Origin: Hevea brasiliensis
Lineage: Eukaryota > Streptophyta > Magnoliopsida > Malpighiales > Euphorbiaceae
Direction of reading: 5' to 3'
DNA length: 64,000 bases
NCBI RefSeq assembly: GCF_030052815.1
Contig: NC_079499.1
Span: 72,245,760-72,309,759, forward strand
A model generated the notes under the pieces. The model was not told the origin of the DNA, ran no database searches, and worked only from the letters and a program-made list of their open reading frames with translations. Below are positions 12,801-25,753 of the stretch, one piece after another; the stretch's first letter is position 1, and every line of letters starts with the position of its first letter. Made by a program: the position numbers and the translations under genes.

Positions 12801-13258
12801 GTAATAATATTATTTTGGATTTTTAAATGTAAAGTTTGGTTGATTAATGTAAAGTGAATTTATTATAATGGAATATGAATGGAATTATTGAATACTATTT
12901 TTTATGACAATTGAATTGAAAAATGATATTGAATTGTGTTGAGGTAGTAGTGAGTTTGATGAAAAAGAATCATTCGAAGTGTTTTTATAGGTTTTTGAAG
13001 AACTATTTTCCTAAAATACAGATGGCACTCTACCGAAATTTTTCCAAAATTTGCGGACAAATAAAAATTGACAAAAATTTTAACTAGTTTTTAAACTTCT
13101 ATTAAATGTAAGAAAATGCTCACCACTTATAGAAAGTAAGAAAATGATTTTAAAATCCCTTGTAGGGTACTTAATGAGTTATCGGTAGGTCAAGTTCGGT
13201 AGTTTATTAGGTATTCTACGGGATCATGTTATGTCTTACAGAGAGGTAAGGTGTGACA
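9805..13258 (+). repeat. gypsy A 3' LTR, family LTR-I
   Basis: It starts TGTAACACCCC directly after a G-rich purine tract and ends CTTACAGAGAGGTAAGGTGTGACA. It is 3454 bp long. The last 120 bases match, in reverse, the beginning of the minus-strand LTRs at 41084, 55444 and 61829, which defines the LTR-I family. It contains a poly(A) run at 10319-10328 and the conserved stem-loop pair at 12596-12634. No gene is visible inside. Confidence 0.9.
12596..12634 (+). other. paired stem-loops in gypsy A LTR
   Basis: The stem ACTGAGT/ACTTAGT (12596-12602 and 12609-12615, with one G-T wobble) is followed at once by GATAG/CTATC (12616-12620 and 12630-12634). It is preceded by GCACC as in the other LTR copies, but the stem sequence is different from all of them. 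Confidence 0.65.
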
Positions 13259-15272
13259 ACTTTTCATTCAAAATGTTGACTTTTTCATAATTAATAGGTA
13301 TACAATTTCTAAACAAATGGTCCTACCACATTTTGGGTCACAATTTTATTGGCATTGGTTGCCAATTACAATTTCAGTCTTCCTGAGAATAATTTCAAAT
13401 TTTCAATTTTTGTCTTTAATGTTTACTATTTCATTTGACCAATCTACAATAGGAATTTGGCTAAACTTTCTTCATCAAATTTGTTTCTTAATGTGTCTAG
13501 TTTAATTCTCTTTTCGAATCACTCCATTTGGAATTTTGTAACTTAAGTTATGGAATTTTTACCATAACTAGCCGGATTGATTATTTTCAGATTTTTTGGG
13601 CAAATTTTGGTTCTAGCATATTAGTGACCTAAATTTGGTTAGCAATTTGAATAGGTTATGGTTAGAATTTGGGTTTCTATTCTTCATTAAAGTTTTTATA
13701 CTATGTCTAAGATTTCCAATGGTTCAAAAATCAGGTCATTTGGACCTCTCTACACAAAGTTATGACCATTTGAACATGTACTGTTCATTTGATCAATTAT
13801 GCCCTAGAAACAGGGCACCAATTTTGGATTCAACTAATTTTTAGACCAATTTATTGTCAGTTATTGGGTAAGGTTTCTTCATAAAAAATGTAGCATTATG
13901 ACCCTAATTTCATCTCTAATAGGCCTTACACCAATTGGAGCAACACAATTCAACTTATGGCATTTTAGCCTAGCTGGACTCAATAGTCCAGAATTCAACA
14001 CTTCAACAATTACTAATTCTTTCAATTCCATTCATCAAATCATAATTATACACACAGTAATTGACCAAAATTAAGCATCAAAACATCAATTGGTCAATAA
14101 TTCTCAAAATCTCCAATTTTCCCCAATTTCCATAAACCCTAATTTGCCATCTTACTAATCCATGCAATTTTATGAAATTTCACTTCACTAAATACATATA
14201 CCACTTCATCTAAATCCCAATTCACATCCAATTAAACTAAAACACCTTAAAACCCCAGTAACCCATGGCTGGCCGAAATTCATGGCTTCTCAATCATGCA
14301 TGATTTTCATGTTTCTTCACATAAATTCATCAATCTCAACTTAAATTCATGCTATACACTTAGTTAGGCAGAGAGATAACTCAACTCAATGATGTTCTTC
14401 TAAATCTTCTCTTCTTTCACTTTTCTCCCAAATTTCTTGATTCAATTCTTCTCTTCTAAGGCCAGTTAAAAGTTTTCTATGATTTTATTGCTAGGGTTTA
14501 TGGGAAGAAATCAAGCTTTGAAAGCTTGAGTTGGCTTGACTATGGGGGAATTTTTTAGAGAGAAAATATGAGAGAGTGGGATGGCTCACTTTGAGGAAGA
14601 AGAAAGAAATTTTTTTTTTTTTTATATGAAATTTTGGTCTTTTAACTTAGTAATTATCTCAATAATTTAATAATTAAAAATTAAAGTTTTAATTAGATCA
14701 TCATGAGGTCACCATGATGTCATAAATCTCATTTACATGACTTTTTCATTTCTTTCTCTTCTCTTTACCCATACATCTTCAATTTAAAAATATTTTTCAA
14801 TATTTTAATTTCACATATTTTAATGGATATCTAGGCCAAAAGTCACCTTTAAGGGTAAATTGACCATATTGTCCCCTATTGGTCTGATCAATTTTTCTAA
14901 TGTTACTAGGTTACTTCCTGAATTCTGTTTCAATTGAACTTGTTTTCTATTCTTTTCTGTGGTTTTCACATTACCATTAGCTTCGCAATTATCCTTAGGC
15001 ATGAGGTGTCATAGGGTCCCACACGAAATTAGGGTAGCAATTAAGCTCGCAGTCACTTTTTCGTTCGGTTACCCATCGCCGAGACCTCAGCTCATTTAAC
15101 TGATTATGCTTTATTTTCTTATTTCCATTTCACCCTTATATGATTTCTATTAATTTTTATTTATGACTTTTATAGATGATTTAAATATGGTTCTAAACAT
15201 CCTGAATGTTTGGACTGGCTCTAGTCACCGGAACAGTCGAATGTATAGATTACTTAATATAGGGGTGTTACA
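13259..15272 (-). repeat. LTR-II fragment hosting gypsy A
   Basis: Sequence resumes after gypsy A in the middle of a minus-oriented LTR and ends with AGGGGTGTTACA. Relatives of its first 100 bases (TCAAAATGTTGAC region) occur at 7260 and in reverse at 23450. The inverted motif at 14703-14723 is degenerate compared with the one at 8911. The other end and its target duplication lie to the left of the window; ACATT (15273-15277) should be one copy. No gene is visible inside. Confidence 0.82.
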
Positions 15273-16429
15273 ACATTACTATGTCGTTGAGGTCCAAAAC
15301 ACTTTTCAACAACTTCCACATTAGAAAGATGGGGCTCCAATTGCATTGCTTCTAGAATTTCATCCTATAAGATATATAAAAAGAGCAAATAAGAACATTA
15401 TCAACATGCTAAATGAGAAATTGCTTCGTGAATTAATTTGTTACATACATATTTTTCAATGGTTTCAGGTTCAATAAGTTTGTCCTTCTTCTTACGACTC
15501 TCAAAAAATATAGTTACCAAATTTGGTGGATTACCATCTTTGCCTCCCTTTACAAAAAAAAAAAAAAAAAACGTAGCCATATAAGTATGTATTTTTTTTT
15601 TCTGTGACAATTTAAGTTCATTAACTGTGCTTGTATTGCCTTACCAATTCATAAATGAGCTCTCTCATAGGCTTGCTATCAGTACAAGGAGGCATTGTTA
15701 AATTGACCCTATTCTTTGAGTTTCAAACACTTACTTCCTAAATATACAAGTTAAATAAAAAGAAATCATATATGTTAACTAATATAAAACATTAGAAGAA
15801 TAACTAAAAATTAAATTAACAAATTAATAACAAGGAAATTAAATTAAACGAAGTCAGAGCTAGATTTAATTATGAAAAGGGTAAATTCTAGTCCATGATC
15901 TCATTATCAACCAAATGCATGACTTTAAACTGAATAAAGATCAAATGCCATTTTATGTCGATTAGGGAATTGATAAAGTAGAAGCAAGCACATGCATAAT
16001 TCTCACATCATCTTTATGACTTTCTAAATCTTCACTCTCAAATGATTCCTATAGGCATTGTCAAATGTTTAAGAACACATTCAATTAAATGAAAATAAAA
16101 AAGAAATACTAATTTTCTATCAATACCTTGACTACTTCCCACATATGGTCCTTTTTATCACCATCAATTTTTGCCTATGAGCTCACTCATACAAGACAAA
16201 TTTGTTGATTATGAATAATCTTCCCTAAGTGCCTAGAAAATGACTTGTGATTCTTTCCAACAGTGTGATTATTGTAAAATGTGACTTTCAGCTTCTCCTC
16301 CTTTTTCAAACTTGCCACATCTTTCACTATATTCCTTCTTCTTAACTTTTTCTTCTTCTGGGTAGCACTTGAACCTGTAGTCTTCTTATGTTTTACTATT
16401 ATGAATAGTCTATGTGCTACTATAAGCAA
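15273..16429 (-). pseudogene. CACTA second gene, Transposase_24 (Ptta/En-Spm) fragment
   Basis: Translated pieces on the minus strand match the plant En/Spm-associated Transposase_24 domain. In order they are: a KLKVTFYNNHTVGKNHKSF block followed by LGKIIHNQQICL (near 16300-16190), a KKDHMWEVVK block (near 16150), a KLIEPETIEKY block (near 15460) and DEILEAMQLEPHLSN ending in FGPQRHSN (15365-15273). The order and spacing are those of the family, with AT-rich intron-like gaps and a frameshift after QICLV. The C-terminal end is cut off at 15272 by an inserted LTR. In CACTA elements this domain belongs to the second protein encoded beside TNP2. It is very unlikely to be functional. Confidence 0.75.
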
Positions 16430-17690
16430 AAAATGAAAATAAAGAATAAAATGTATCTAACAATCCGCAGAAATATCTTAGTATGAAAAATAAAGAATGA
16501 AATGTGTTTAACCATTAAATTTTGAATCCATAATAAAATCAATTCATACTACACATGACCCTGCACATAATGTAGCCAAATTGTTTTGACAAACAAGTTA
16601 TAATATTAGGTACTTTAGCTTTTTTGAATAGGTTTTTTTTTTTTTAATATTATGGTAAAACAAAATAAAATAAAGAGAGAAATTGTTGTGTGTTGCTTTT
16701 TATTTTCTGGGTGCTAGTTAATGTGTTACATGAGACGACGAATGGGCCTTAGATTATTTTAAATTAGTGGTAGATGGTTTTTTAATTTAAAATTTTCTAT
16801 ATCTAATTTCATATATATATATATATATTTGAAAATGTGGAGCCTTTGGTGCTAGTTTAACCAACATGGAGTACTTCTCAGAAGCATGTTGCATGACTAC
16901 TTGTCCTAATATTTCTATGTATTCTTTTTACCTAGTCATTATTCATGTTTTATTGTCTCTTAAAGTCTCTTAATCTAATGAAAACCTGACAAATTCTAAA
17001 TCCAAAAGGAAATATGGTACTGATTTTCTAGAAAGCAGTACCTGTGACATTTTTCATCAATTCACCACCTTTTATTGGTGCAGATTCTTGAGTTAAAAAA
17101 GTATGGTTTGTCATTAGCATAGTTGGATTACTTTTAGTTGGTCCACATTCCCCACCCAAGGCACTTGATGGTATTAACAAGTCTAAGCAAATCAAACCAT
17201 AACAAAATATAATAGAGGCAAATCAGAATTCAATGATTATTTTAAGATGAAAAATGAAAATGCACAATACAAGAAAAGAAGAACGCATTTACTAATTTCC
17301 CCTGCATCATTATCTTCATGTACACTAAACTTTCAAGGCATTGTTAAAGTACTTAAAGATGTTTTCAATGAGTTGGGTGCACTAATGGTTTTTTGGGAGC
17401 ATACTAATCTCAAACCTAGTCCATGCATCATACTCAATACACCTGGTTTCACGTACACATGCTTACTTGGCCTTGAGTTAGAATCCAATCCATTTCTTGC
17501 TATGGTTGGTTTCATCATTATCCTAATAAGAGTTAAAATATGTGTAGTACTATCAATAAAAGTAACTTCAACCATTGCATAATAGCAACAAACAAAAAGT
17601 CAATTACAATTAATTAATCAAAATAACTAATACAATCAAGGCTAACAAAAATGACAATTTATTGCTTCTTAAATTATAGTTAGGTTTAAA
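16430..17690 (-). other. CACTA internal spacer, no clear gene
   Basis: This is AT-rich sequence between the two transposase genes. It holds an (AT)n run at 16811-16828 and a minus-strand open frame at 17333-17575 (80 codons) that could be a leading exon of the Transposase_24 gene, but I recognise no domain in it. The overlapping plus-strand frame at 17247-17582 looks like its shadow. Confidence 0.5.
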
Positions 17691-18080
17691 CCTTCAATAT
17701 TTTCTTTTTCTTTTCCATTGTGAAGATGCTCCATCTACAACAATCGGCTCCAAATCCCTTTTACTCAAACTAATTTCGTCTTCAATGTCCATTGAAGTGA
17801 TTGGATCAAAATTTGGATGAAAGGATTCAGCATTTGATAAGCTTCATTTGCATAGTTTAGATTTTCAACATCATCCTCCATTTGTAGTGGCATTGCATAT
17901 GGATCATAAGGTGGATCTTTCTCACAACTTGCCAACCTTTGTAATTATTATCATTAGCATAAAACACTTATGATGCTTGGCTAGCTAATACAAATGGCTC
18001 ATTTGTTTTTAAAAGTCATTGGGAGTTAACATTAACAATTCCATATTCATCTATTTTAACTCCTTTTTCTCTATCATAGA
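17690..18080 (-). pseudogene. CACTA TNP2 transposase, C-terminal piece
   Basis: Immediately left of the solo LTR the minus strand reads DREKGVKIDEYGIVNVN, then LLKTNEPFVLASQAS and VFYANDNNYKGWQVV. This is the end of the DUF4216 domain found in CACTA TNP2 proteins. It continues directly from the piece at 21289-21665 once the LTR is removed. A one-base shift leads to DPPYDPYAMPLQMEDD, a usual acidic tail. In-frame stops are present. Confidence 0.8.
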
Positions 18081-18728
18081 TGTGACACCCCTTACCCGTC
18101 TACAGTGTAGTCCAGTAAAACATGCCACACAGTGTACCGGAGCACTTCCTTTATCTTATTTTATTACCATTCCTGATTTTATTAATTAAAACACCTTTTA
18201 TGTAAAATTCACATATGTAACTCCTTTAAAAAGAAAATTTAATTAATATAAATTTTCGCAAATTTTGTCGAAAATCCGGCAGAGTGCCGGCTATAAATTG
18301 GAAAAAGAAAATCTTCTGAACCTATTAAAAAGACACTCCTAATATTTTTCAAGTCCACAACTCCAAATATATCATCATTTCTCAATAAATTCTCATCAAT
18401 TTCACAACCTTTCAATCATTTAATTCACATCATATTCATACTCAAATCATAAATAAATACTCAAATTTTATTTATAAACACAAATTTATAGATAATTACA
18501 TTAATACAATATTACATTACAGAAGTTTCAAATATACATGATAAAATAAAAGTTTAATTGCAAAGTTTGCAAAAATTACAAAATACCAAATGTAGCCTAG
18601 TGTCCTAACAAATGCACTGTAGCTGAGAGGTGACACAGGACACTCGCAGATCTGATCCTCACCCGGATTGGGGTCTACTGGGATCACGCTCTGTATCTCT
18701 TGTACCTACGCATGGCAAAAGCAACATC

Positions 18729-18746
18729 CTAAGCAATACTGCTTAG
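18729..18746 (-). other. stem-loop in LTR-II
   Basis: CTAAGCA (18729-18735) pairs with TGCTTAG (18740-18746) around ATAC and is followed by TGGTGC. The neighbouring second stem seen at 5747 is weak here. Confidence 0.6.
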
Positions 18747-20748
18747 TGGTGCCAATAATAAAATAAAAAGAACTGAAATGAAGTAAACATGGAGAGTGTA
18801 TGCAGGTTTTTAATACAGACTAGTTTCTAGTAATTATTTGTAGTATTATTAATTTGGTACTTTTTATATCAATTATTTGATTAAAATTTATCAAGATTTA
18901 TTTTGTTTGTCCAAGTAACCTATACCAGTTGACTGGACTAGATAAACGGGTAAACTAGCACTAGGTACCAAGTACCTTGGGTCATCACACTATCGATCAC
19001 AATGTGTCTCCCAATGTGCAGACAGAATGGCTAATAAGCCATAAAAGCAATAAGGCATAAAGCCAAGTATAATGTAGCTATAGGCTATCATATCCAGAAT
19101 GGCATAATAAGCCATAAGATGCAGAATGGCATAATAGGCCATTAAACATAGAATGGCGTGAAGTCATATGCAGTACTGCTATCATAACCCTATTGGCATG
19201 CCAACCTATCCAAACCAATCTTACTAGGTCTACTAGGGTATATTACCGAGCTCTTAATTGAATATTTGTGTTTAACATGCAAGGTTACTATTTATTTTGC
19301 TATTCAAGTCAAAATATTGACTTTCTCATACATAATAGTTACATGAGTTCTAATCACATGAAATTACCACATTTTGGTTCACAAAAGTATTGGCATTGAT
19401 TGCCAATCAATGCTTAAAACCAATAGGAAATAAATAAAAAATTTCAGTTTTTGGTGCTAGAGTTTACTGTTCCATTAGGCAATTATACAATGAGAATTTT
19501 GTCAAATGTTCTCAATCAAAGTTGTTCCTTTATGTGTCTTATTTAATTCCCTTTTTCAATCACTCCATTTGGAGTTTTGTAGCTCAAGTTATGGCCATTT
19601 TACCATAACTGGCCGGATAACCTTTTTACCCAGAATTTCTGGGCACTCCTGGTTTTGCCAGATTTGGTAGCTCAACTTTGGCTAGCAATTTCATTTGGTT
19701 AAGTCTAGAATTTGAGTTTGTGTTCTACATGAAAGTTGTTCTAAATTGTCTAAGGTTTTCATTGATATAAATTTTAGGTCAATTGGACCATTTTACACTG
19801 AGTTATGACCAAATTAATGAATAATATTCATTTGGTCATTTTGCCCAGGCAGAATGTGTGTTACCCAGATTTGGTCAATTTTTAGGTTAGCCTATTTTGG
19901 TTTTCTGGGCAGAGTTTCTTCATCAAAGTTGTGCCATTATGTATTTAATTTCATTTCCAATTGGCTTTGTACCAATTAAACCTACACAACTCAAGTTACA
20001 GCTGCCCAAACCTACTGGACTCACATGCAACCCTACAGGTCACCAAAGGCAGCATATCTAACCTCAATTCCAATGGCACAAATCAGTTCAATTCCTCATC
20101 AAATATAGCCAAATGGTCACTAATTGACCATTACAACATTAATTTATGTTCACTTGTATCAACCCCTAAATTTTCAGTTTCAAAACCCTAAACCTAATTG
20201 ACCAAAGTCTTCAATTCATGCATTTCACTCCTACTTATTATACTAATCATATAATTCATACTAGGGGCAGCTAATATGTCACTTTAAATCAAGAAATTCA
20301 CCTAACCCTAACTCATGTCAAGGCTGTCAAATTTTGGGGGAAAGCATATAAGGGGTTCTCATGCATTTCACTTACAATTTCTTACTTAAATTAAACACCT
20401 AAGTATAAATTAAGAGAGAGAAGGGAAAATTGGTCACAAACCTCTTTGAGCATAATTTTTCCCAAGCTTAAACCTCACTTTTTCTTCTTTTTCTTCTTCT
20501 AATTGCTGCCTAAGTCTTGCTCTAGTGTTAAGAGTAATTTTTAGTGATGAGAGGGTGAGATTTTATGGTGAAATCAAGTGGGAATAGAAGCTTAGATGAG
20601 GCTTCAATGGTGGAAAGGGCAAGAGGAGTGAATCAGCTGGCTTTGGGAGGAAGAATGAGCAGTTTTTTCTTTCCAATTTTTTGCCCATTTACTCTTTTAA
20701 TTGGGTTTATGAATAGGTGTCACAATGTGATTGGGTGGAGAGTTATTA

Positions 20749-20769
20749 ATGACCTCATAATGAGGTCAT
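20749..20769. promoter_or_regulatory. inverted TGACCTCA motif in LTR-II
   Basis: The arms ATGACCTCA and TGAGGTCAT flank TAA. Compared with the copy at 8911 both arms changed (CA to CC on one side, TG to GG on the other), which preserves the symmetry. Confidence 0.55.
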
Positions 20770-21288
20770 AAATCCCATTTAACTCATTTTCTTTCCTTTT
20801 TTTTACTACTCAATTTCAATTAAATTTTTAGCAATATTTTATTTATATTTTATGTCATATAAATTATTTATTTAACTGGACAAGTTGGCCAAAAATCATC
20901 TCTGAAGACGAAATGACCAAAATGCCCTTTGTTTTGCTTAACAGACTAAAATTGTCCAAGCATTTTTCTAAGCATTTTCTTAGCATTCTAATACCATCGA
21001 AACTTCATTGACTCTTCTCTGGAGTCCCAAAAATTATTTCACTAATTTTCTCCCTGGCTTAGGGCTTCTAGCTATGAAGACAGCAATTTCCCATTAGGTC
21101 ATCCATCGTTAGTGCACCGGCTCATTTAACTTGGTTGTATTTTATTTCTAAACTTTTTTCTAAATTTTTCTTACCATTATTTGAGTTATTTATGACTCTT
21201 AACTCCAGTCTAGATATAGTTCCAGACATTTTGGCTGTCCCACCATTTATAGTAGAATATAGAGTCAGGCTAAAGTGAAAGTGTTACA

Positions 21289-21665
21289 ATAGACATCCCA
21301 ACATTTACGGCAAAATAACACCACTCGTCTTCCTCCAAGATATTGCAATTCAAGAATCTCAGTTAATACCCCATAAAAATCAATGTTTGCGACATCTATG
21401 CCATTGTCACCAATTACCACCACTCCACTATTTTGTATCCTTAAACCTTTTTTGTGATCTTCTATATGAAATCTATATCCATTACAGATGTACCCTTTAA
21501 AGCATGTAACATATTAGGAAGGACCACGAGACAATGAAATCAAATCTTCTATTTTCTTCTTGTTATTATTCTTATGCAATATTTTCACCTACACCAAAGA
21601 TTAAATTTGAAAAATTTAAGTCTTATAATCAATGACGAAAAGTCATAAGAAAAATCTAAATTTCT
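21289..21665 (-). pseudogene. CACTA TNP2 transposase, DUF4216 piece
   Basis: This short island between two insertions reads on the minus strand as DLISLSRGPS, CFKGYICNGYRF, NSGVVVIGDNG, VANIDFYGVLTEILELQYL and VVLFCRKCWDVY, the core of DUF4216. One stop follows RGPS. The right part (about 21560-21665) is probably intron or diverged sequence. The frame leaves the island at the ATAGA duplication and resumes at 18080. Confidence 0.85.
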
Positions 21666-22211
21666 TGTAACACCCTCACTGTAGCAATTCCGTACATTCT
21701 ACTGTTCCGTTGACCAGTATCAGTCCGGACAGCTAGAACGTCTAGAAAAAAAATATTTAAACTAAAGAGAGGAACCATAATTAACTTAAATATTAAAAGG
21801 AAAAATGTAGGAAAAATTTTAGAAATAAAATACAACCAAGTTAAATGAGCCGGTGCCCTAGCGATGGGTAACCCAGTGGGAAGTTGTGGTTCTCACAACT
21901 AGGAACCCTAAACCCAGGAGAAAATTCATAAAATAATTTTTGAGACTCTAGAAAAGAGCCATTGAGGTTTCTATAGCATTAGAATGCCAAGAAAATGCTT
22001 AGGAAAATTTTTCAATTGGTACAGACAATTTTAGTCTGTTAAGCCAAACAGAGAGCATTTTGGTCATTTTGCCTTCAGAGGTGATTTTTGACCGACTTGT
22101 CCAATTAAGTAAATAATTATTATGACATAAAATGTGAATAAATATTGCTAAAAATTAAATTGAAAATTAGTAGAGAAGAAAAGAAGAGAAAATGAGATAA
22201 AAGGCCCATTT

Positions 22212-22232
22212 ATGACATCATTATGATGTCAT
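22212..22232. promoter_or_regulatory. inverted TGACATCA motif in gypsy B 5' LTR
   Basis: ATGACATCA and TGATGTCAT flank TTA, about 550 bp into the LTR. In the inner solo LTR the equivalent at 24804-24822 has lost one arm. Confidence 0.55.
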
Positions 22233-23977
22233 TAAATAAATCCCACCTATCATATTTAACTAACACTTAAATTAACAAAAAAAAAAGGGGATAAGAATAC
22301 AACAAAAATAAAAAAAAAAGTCATCAGCCTTCTCCTTCACCCAAACCAGCTGAAAGACTCCTCCCACCCAAACCACCATTGAAGCTCCACCAAAGCTTCA
22401 TTCACACCAAATCTCACCTTGAAACCACTACTTAGCTTCACAAAAATTTAATCTTGCAACTTGAACATCCTCTAGGCAGCCAAAAGTGGAAGGAAAAAGG
22501 AAGTTTGGTTTGCTTGAAATTCAGCTTCAACAAGGTTAGTGTCCAACTCTTACCATTTTTGGTTTAGTTCATGTTTAATGGCATGAATTGTGTAGGAATT
22601 ATAAGAAAATAAAATAAACATACATGTGTGTGCACCGTGCAAATTTTAGCAGCTAGGGTTGGTTAGGGTTTGGTGATTTTGCTTAATAGCAAAGTGGTGA
22701 TGAGCAGCCCTTGGTATTAAATGAGTGATTGAGCATAGTTGTGTAAGTGAAATGCAAAGATTATGCATGTATGGACATGAAAAATTGGACATTTGAACAC
22801 CATTAGGGTTTGCTTATGCAATGGTATGTTAACCTTGTAATGGTCAATTAGTGATCATTTGAATGTGTATGAGAAGGAATTGAAGTGAGTAAGGGTGTTG
22901 GAGTTTAAATGAGGTGTGCTGCCCTTGGTGACCTGCAGGACTGAGTGTGAGTTCAGCAGGTTTGGGCAGCCATCAATGGAGTTGTATAGGTTCAATTGGT
23001 GCAAGAGTAATTGAACATGAAACTAGATACATAATGGCACAACTTTGATGAAGAAACCCTGCACAGAAAACCAAACCAAGTTGACCTAAAAATTGCCCTA
23101 ATTCGGGTGACTTGCATTTTGCCTGGGCAAAAGGGCAAAACTCCAAAACTGCCAATTATGGTATTTAGGCTATAACTTGAGCTACAAAACTCCAAATAGA
23201 GTGATTCAAAAAAGGAAATGTAACTAGACACAATAAGGAACAACTTTCATGAAGACAATTTTGTCAAATTCCTACTGTACAAATGACTAATAGAATAGTA
23301 AACTTAGTGCTTGAAATTTAAAAATTGTGAATAACTAACACTAAGCTTTGAAATGGTATTGGCAACCAATACCAAAAACTTTAGAATGCAAAATGTGGTA
23401 TGTTGGGAGTATTAGACCCAATGTACCTATTGTCTAAGCAAAAGTCAACATTTTAGTTGACTAATGAAATGAATAGTAACACTAAAACTTCAATTTCAAG
23501 AATTGTAAAATTTAAAAGTGTAACATGCCCTAGTACACCTAGCAGGATTGGTTTGGATAGGTTGGCATGCCAATAAGGTTCAGTTAGCAGTACTGCACAT
23601 GGCATTATGCCATTCTGTGATTTTATGGCTTTTGGCCATTCTGACATTGTGATGATACTTGGCCTTGTGCCTAATATTATTACAGCTTATTAGTTGTTCT
23701 ATTGCACACTGGGAGATACATATGTGACCGATAGTGTGATGGCCCGAGGTACTTGATACCCAGTGCCAGTTTACCCATTTATCCAGTCTAGTCATCTAGT
23801 ATAGGTTACTTGGGCAATAAAAAATAAAAGTGGATAAATTTAATGAAATAATGAATATAACAAGTGCAAAACAAATAAGACTATAAATAATTATCGAAAA
23901 TTTGTCTGCATAAGACATCAATACATTTACTGCATATTTATTTTCTGTTATTTCTTTTATTTCTATTATTGGCACCA

Positions 23978-23995
23978 CTAAGCATTATTGCTTAG
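23978..23995 (+). other. stem-loop in gypsy B 5' LTR
   Basis: CTAAGCA and TGCTTAG pair around TTAT. It is preceded by GGCACCA and followed by CGCATTGC, and sits about 2.3 kb into the LTR. Confidence 0.65.
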
Positions 23996-25726
23996 CGCAT
24001 TGCTTTTTGCCACACGTAGGTTCTAGAGAGACCGATAGATAGCCCAGTAGACCACAGACTGGGTGAGACCATCTACAGCTCTGCATAGTATCCGTGTCAC
24101 CTCACCATCTTCAGTGCATTGGTAGGACACTAGGTTTCATTTTGGTTTATTGTAATTAACTTTTATTTTCTTATGTGTATTTGAGACTTATGTAATGTAT
24201 TTTGGTATTAATATAAATAGTGAAAATTGTGTTTATGAATGGAAAATTGAGTATTTATTTATGACTTGTGTAACACCCTCCCTGTACCAACTCCGTACAT
24301 TCTACTGTTCCGGTGACCGGTGTCGGTCCGGACAGCTAGAACGTTCGAAAAAATATTTAAACTAAAGTCGGAAATCATAATTAACTCAAATATTAATAAT
24401 AAAAATTTAGTAAAAATTTTAGAAATAAAATACAACCAAGTTAAACGAGCCGGTGCCCTAGCGATGGGTAACCAGAGGGAAGTTGCGGTTCTCGCAATGA
24501 GGAGCCCTAGACCCCGTTGTAAAATTATAAAATAATTTTTGGGACTCCAGAGATGGGTTATTGAGGTTCCCATGGCATTAGAATGCCAAGAAAATACCTA
24601 GAAAAATTTTTCAATCAGACAGACAATTTTGACCCGTTTAAGGGAGGGCATTTTGGTCATTTCGCCTTCAGAGGTGATTTTTGGCCGACTTGTCCAGTTG
24701 AGTAAATAATTAATATGACATAAAATATGAATAAACATTACTAGAAATTAAATTGAAGATGAGTAGTGGAGAAAAGAAAAGAAAATGAATGAAAATGGGA
24801 CTTATGACATCACCATGATGCAATTAAAACCTCTTCCACCAATCACCTTTCACCAAATACACTTAAAACACAAAAAAGGCTGAAAATGAAATTAAAAATC
24901 TGCACATCTTCTTCCACAAAGAGCTTAGCCAAAAATCTCTCATCTCTCTCTATGAAAATTTTCTTTCTTCTCTCTTTCATTCCCATGAATTCTCACCATT
25001 AAAACATAAATTGCCTTCATTAAAAATTGTCTACACCTCTTGGGGAAGTGTTTGGTTACTAAGAAAAGTTAAGAAAGTAAAGGAAAATTTCAGATTTGAT
25101 GAGAAAAAATTCTGCTCACTAAGAGGTTAGTGCTATCCTCTCACTCTCACTCCTTTAATCCTTGTTAGAGCATCATTTTAAGTTAAGAAATTGTAAGAAT
25201 TTGAAGTAAATTATATGTGTTAGGGCATCTTCAATTTTCGGCAGCCCTAAGGAAGGATGAGGTTGATTGTTTTAATGAATTTAGAATGGATAGAAATGAT
25301 GTTTAAGGTATGAATATGCATGGATGTTAAACTAGTGTGCTAATTGAGGTTTATGGGTAATTTAAATTGGACATTAGGGTTTTGAGAAGTGAAACTTGGA
25401 TTTAGCTTATGAAATTGTGAAAGAACATTATAAGGGTCAATTAGTGACCATTTTAGGCATGTTGACTATGAATTGGACTGAAAAATAGTATAGCCAAGTG
25501 AATGTGTAGGCTGCCTTGTTAGTGCAGCAGAGTGACTGAAATTTCAGTCCACTTGCACAGCCATAACTTTGGCTGTGTAGGTCCAATTGATGTTTGGCCA
25601 ATTGGACATGAAACTAGGCTTATAATGGCACATTTTTGCTGAAGAAACCATGCCCAAAAGACCAAATCAAGAGGACCAAAACTTGGCCCCAATCCGGACA
25701 CACTGCAACAGCCCCTGCAGAATTGA

Positions 25727-25753
25727 CCAAATGAACAGTAACTGTTCATTTGG
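25727..25753. other. 27-bp near-perfect palindrome in inner LTR-II
   Basis: The arms CCAAATGAACAGT and ACTGTTCATTTGG surround one A (25740). It is followed by CCATAACTC as in the opposite-strand copy at 7973-7999. Confidence 0.85.

Larger units (their letters stand above)
3236..13258 (+). mobile_element. Ty3/gypsy element A (chromovirus type), left part missing
   Basis: Pol coding from the end of reverse transcriptase to the chromodomain (3236-5097, then 9473-9790) is followed by a purine tract (about 9791-9804) and a 3' LTR (9805-13258). Its 5' half lies to the left of the window, beyond the copia copy. A minus-strand solo LTR (5098-9472) splits the integrase. The element sits in an LTR-II fragment that resumes at 13259; ACTTT there is the likely target duplication. 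Confidence 0.88.
18081..21288 (-). repeat. solo LTR, family LTR-II, 3.2 kb
   Basis: It begins TGTGACACCCCTTACCCG, ends GTGTTACA, and is flanked by a perfect target duplication ATAGA (18076-18080 and 21289-21293). It is inserted in the middle of the DUF4216 domain of the CACTA TNP2 gene. There is no internal coding region. The two longest open frames, at 19961-20191 and 20565-20771, are not conserved in the sister LTRs and are probably chance. Confidence 0.94.

Noticed and set aside
17247..17582. A 111-codon plus-strand frame considered as a possible host gene.
   Set aside because: It overlaps an 80-codon minus-strand frame in the same orientation as the CACTA genes, shows no domain, and is bounded by AT-rich spacer.
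24320..24573. Overlapping frames on both strands near LTR starts (also 46041-46451).
   Set aside because: They coincide with the GC-rich shared U3 blocks where stops are rarer, and they have no protein features.
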